A DNA stretch of 64,000 nucleotides, taken from Thalassobacillus sp043497085. Its GTDB lineage: Bacteria > Bacillota > Bacilli > Bacillales > Halobacillaceae. The stretch lies in the NCBI GenBank assembly GCA_043497085.1, contig JBIEKI010000009.1, one strand, 5' to 3'. Shown here piece by piece: positions 62,199 through 64,000 of the stretch (positions are counted from its first letter, which is position 1; each line of letters begins with the position of its first letter). Both the position numbers and the translations under genes were made by a program. The notes under the pieces were generated by a model. That model saw nothing but the letters and a program-made list of their open reading frames with translations, was not told the origin of the DNA and did no database searches.

Positions 62199-62504
62199 AT
62201 GCACATCCATCTGATTATTTTTATTTCTTCATTAAATAAACCGGATGTATCGAAAGCTATGACGAAAACCTATGAATCTGACATCCGTCCTGTGAAAGGT
62301 GACATCATCGATGATCCAGGATTTCATCCGGAATTCCACAATGGTTATGAGGTGGCCAAGGTGACGCTCAATTATGCTGTTGATGCATGCTGGGTCTCTT
62401 TATCACCACTCGCGATTGAAGTAGAAAATATAGAAGTTCGAAGCTACATCGACCACCTCGAAGCTCATGGCTGGCAGGAGTTGCCGAAGGAAAAAATCGT
62501 ATAA
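62199..62504 (+). CDS. Hypothetical protein at the end of the acyl-CoA operon
   Basis: 101 residues, soluble. HIHLIIFISSLNKPDVSKAMTKTYESDIRPVKGDIIDDPGFHPEFHNGYEVAKVTLNYAVDACWVSL is not recognised. AGAAGGAG precedes ATG 62199, 21 bp after the flavin reductase stop, so it is probably the last gene of the operon. Confidence 0.7.
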   Translation: MHIHLIIFISSLNKPDVSKAMTKTYESDIRPVKGDIIDDPGFHPEFHNGYEVAKVTLNYAVDACWVSLSPLAIEVENIEVRSYIDHLEAHGWQELPKEKIV

Positions 62505-62512
62505 TCACAAAA

Positions 62513-62566
62513 AGTACCTGACCCCCAACTACAGTTAATGACATTGTGTGGGGGGTTAGGCTTTTT
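62513..62566. repeat. Family A repeat, copy 9
   Basis: AAGTACCTGACCCCCAACTAC, centre GTTAATGACATTGTGTGG, then GGGGTTAGGCTTTTTC. It ends the acyl-CoA operon and faces the convergent spo0M gene, so it may act as a bidirectional terminator. Confidence 0.65.
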
Positions 62567-62587
62567 CATTTATTAAGTCAAGGGTGC

Positions 62588-63349
62588 TTATTTTTTATAT
62601 TGATCGATCGTCTGTTTCAGCTTACGGGCAACAGCATCTAATGGTCCATTCAGTTCCTGGCTGGTAAGCGTAACTTTCGCTCTGCTTTCGTCGATTTCCA
62701 AAGCTTCAGCAAACAATCCTCCCAGTCCTCGGGCACGGCGGTCTACTTCCAGCATGACATCCACGTGATTCTCCTGTAAGAAGAAGATCACTTCTAATTC
62801 ATCTAAATAAGAACGATATTCTCCACCTGGGGTGAATTCAAATTCCTGCACATAGCCGAATCGTTTAGATGCTTCCATTTCCACTTTTCTAAGGTGAAAG
62901 CCTAAGTTATTATCCAGTGCATTCAGCACTTTTTCAATGTATGGGTGAGGGGCTACTCTGATTGGATCTCTATCTTCAGGGTCGAGAGCCATTGGAATGT
63001 CTACTCCTGTCTCAAACCAAATCGGAAGTTTCCCAAGTGAGGCAGGTACGTGGTAAGGAAGTTTGATAGAAAAGGGAAGTTCTTTTGTTTCTCCTGCCTG
63101 TATGGTTACCTGATTGGCAATCGGATACTTCTGTAAATCCACTTTTTCTGTCACTTTCCGGTCATCCACTTCACGGATGGCTTCTGTCATGAGGAAAATG
63201 TGGATGGAGTCGATGGATTGTTCGACATCTCCACCTTGGATGACCACTTTACCATGCACATCTTCCCCTGGGACAAAGTGGTCTTTTTCTAATTGGGTAT
63301 CAACCTTTGCAGCGCCAACGCCTACGCTTGCTAATAATTTTTTAAACAT
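62588..63349 (-). CDS. spo0M: Sporulation-control protein Spo0M
   Basis: 253 residues. MFKKLLASVGVGAAKVDTQLEKDHFVPGEDVHGKVVIQGGDVEQSID is the Spo0M start; the protein is an arrestin-like beta sandwich (IQAGETKELPFSIKLPYHVPAS; LPIWFETGVDIPMALDPEDRDPI). In B. subtilis it modulates phosphorelay-dependent sporulation. AGGAGGAG precedes ATG 63349. Good lineage marker for the Bacillaceae. Confidence 0.93.
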   Translation of the reverse strand: MFKKLLASVGVGAAKVDTQLEKDHFVPGEDVHGKVVIQGGDVEQSIDSIHIFLMTEAIREVDDRKVTEKVDLQKYPIANQVTIQAGETKELPFSIKLPYHVPASLGKLPIWFETGVDIPMALDPEDRDPIRVAPHPYIEKVLNALDNNLGFHLRKVEMEASKRFGYVQEFEFTPGGEYRSYLDELEVIFFLQENHVDVMLEVDRRARGLGGLFAEALEIDESRAKVTLTSQELNGPLDAVARKLKQTIDQYKK

Positions 63350-63475
63350 GACATCTCCTCCTCTTCTTGATTATACGAATGAATTCAGCAAAAAGGTTCA
63401 TCTTTGCTAAAAAAAGTGCCGCTCTCAAACGATAGCGTTAGAATGGAATGGCTATGACTTCTGATACTCCTGATT

Positions 63476-63506
63476 AAAAAAAACTTGGCGGGTAGCCAAG
63501 TTTTTC
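63476..63506. terminator. Bidirectional terminator
   Basis: AAACTTGGC (63481-63489) with GCCAAGTTT (63495-63503), A-run on one side and T-run on the other. On the minus strand it ends the amino-acid ABC operon. Confidence 0.88.
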
Positions 63507-63562
63507 TAATGTGTGAAGCATCCGAATGAGTAAGGAGGAAGTGTCAATGGAGAGCATTCTAC

Positions 63563-64000
63563 TTACTCACTCAATAGATTTAAGAATTCTTTTGTTCTTT
63601 CATTTGAGGGATGGGAGAACATTTCAGCCGGGTGGCCGCGTTCCACGATGTGACCGCCTTCCATGAAAATGACTTCATCCGCTACATCTCTGGCAAATCC
63701 CATTTCGTGCGTGACGACGACCATGGTCATGCCTTCTTCTGCTAATTCTTTCATGACTTGCAATACTTCCCCGATAAGTTCAGGATCCAGGGCTGAGGTG
63801 GGTTCATCGAATAACATGACCTCTGGTTCCATCGCAAGTGCCCTGGCGATTCCTACGCGTTGTTGCTGTCCTCCGGAAAGCTGGAACGGGTAGTAGTCCA
63901 TTTTGTCGCCTAACCCTACTTTTTCCAATAGTTGTCTGGCTTTTTCGCGAGCTTTCTGTTTCTTGACGTTCTGGACAATGACCGGTCCTTCCATCACATT
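63563..64000 (-). CDS. Polar amino-acid ABC transporter ATP-binding protein (3' part; cut by window end)
   Basis: About 145 C-terminal residues are visible. [14 protein letters not shown] is the GlnQ-family Q-loop region; signature [16 protein letters not shown], Walker [16 protein letters not shown] and switch [29 protein letters not shown] follow. Walker A lies beyond position 64000. Probably last in a binding protein-permease-ATPase operon running in from the right. Substrate not determinable. Confidence 0.92.
   Translation of the reverse strand, partial: NVMEGPVIVQNVKKQKAREKARQLLEKVGLGDKMDYYPFQLSGGQQQRVGIARALAMEPEVMLFDEPTSALDPELIGEVLQVMKELAEEGMTMVVVTHEMGFARDVADEVIFMEGGHIVERGHPAEMFSHPSNERTKEFLNLLSE

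Overview
The window reads as a chromosomal segment of a moderately low-GC, spore-forming, probably salt-tolerant member of the Bacillaceae (Halobacillus, Thalassobacillus or Virgibacillus-like; genus not provable from sequence alone). Reasons: strong AGGAGG-type ribosome binding sites with frequent GTG and TTG starts, SigA-type promoters, a spo0M homologue, a near-consensus Bacillus Fur box, and choline-to-glycine-betaine genes under a GbsR-type repressor. No rRNA, tRNA, CRISPR array or prophage was seen.

Layout. 1-6.4 kb: a defence island. An EVE-McrB-type AAA+ motor with its McrC-like nuclease partner (minus strand) stands divergent from a membrane Mrr-NERD double nuclease. The nuclease gene runs into four 22-bp tandem repeats that look like the end of an IS21-type element. 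6.5-10.6 kb: a sigma factor, an HSL-type esterase, an MpaB-type oxygenase and a VOC protein. 10.8-19 kb: a GntR/UTRA-controlled catabolic locus with a four-part HcnABC-like flavin/iron-sulfur dehydrogenase, a TRAP transporter and an MSOX-like amine oxidase. 19.2-24.2 kb: a ferredoxin-NADP reductase divergent from a Fur-controlled siderophore ABC transporter. 24.4-28.4 kb: a cell-wall lysozyme, a luciferase-like monooxygenase behind a terminator-containing leader, a VOC protein and broken DinB copies. 28.4-32.8 kb: a PhnCDEE-type ABC transporter divergent from a LysR regulator, possibly for selenate or a similar oxyanion. 32.9-43.6 kb: small accessory genes, including a nuclease-like gene interrupted by a stop, the intact DinB paralogue, a TetR gene that appears to start at ATT, nicotinamidase behind a structured RNA, and an IS110 element. 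43.6-47.7 kb: gbsR, gbsA and a betA-type choline dehydrogenase. 48.8-51 kb: a TetR-ferredoxin-P450 operon. 52 kb: an orphan glycine-betaine-type binding protein. 53.4-55.3 kb: a SEC-C/HTH/TPR protein. 55.4-62.5 kb: a GntR/FCD regulator divergent from an operon encoding a class III CoA-transferase, an HMG-CoA-lyase-like enzyme, two transporters and a flavin reductase. 62.6-64 kb: spo0M and the 3' part of an amino-acid ABC ATPase.

Across genes: three families of dispersed palindromic repeats sit between genes. Family A is a ~55-60 bp palindrome with a GTGCCTGcCCCC core, with nine recognisable copies. Family B is a ~105-115 bp element with related inverted ends, in three copies. Family C is an AAGCAGTTCAA palindrome, in two copies. 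Family A copies abut the duplicated and decayed DinB genes. Several regulators have operators visible by eye: GbsR (two 18-bp palindromes, one just downstream of each divergent promoter), the GntR/FCD protein (three TTGTATACAA sites spaced 42 and 63 bp), the TetR at 36.8 kb (two TGACC palindromes 33 bp apart) and the GntR/UTRA protein (an inverted 13-mer shared by two promoters).
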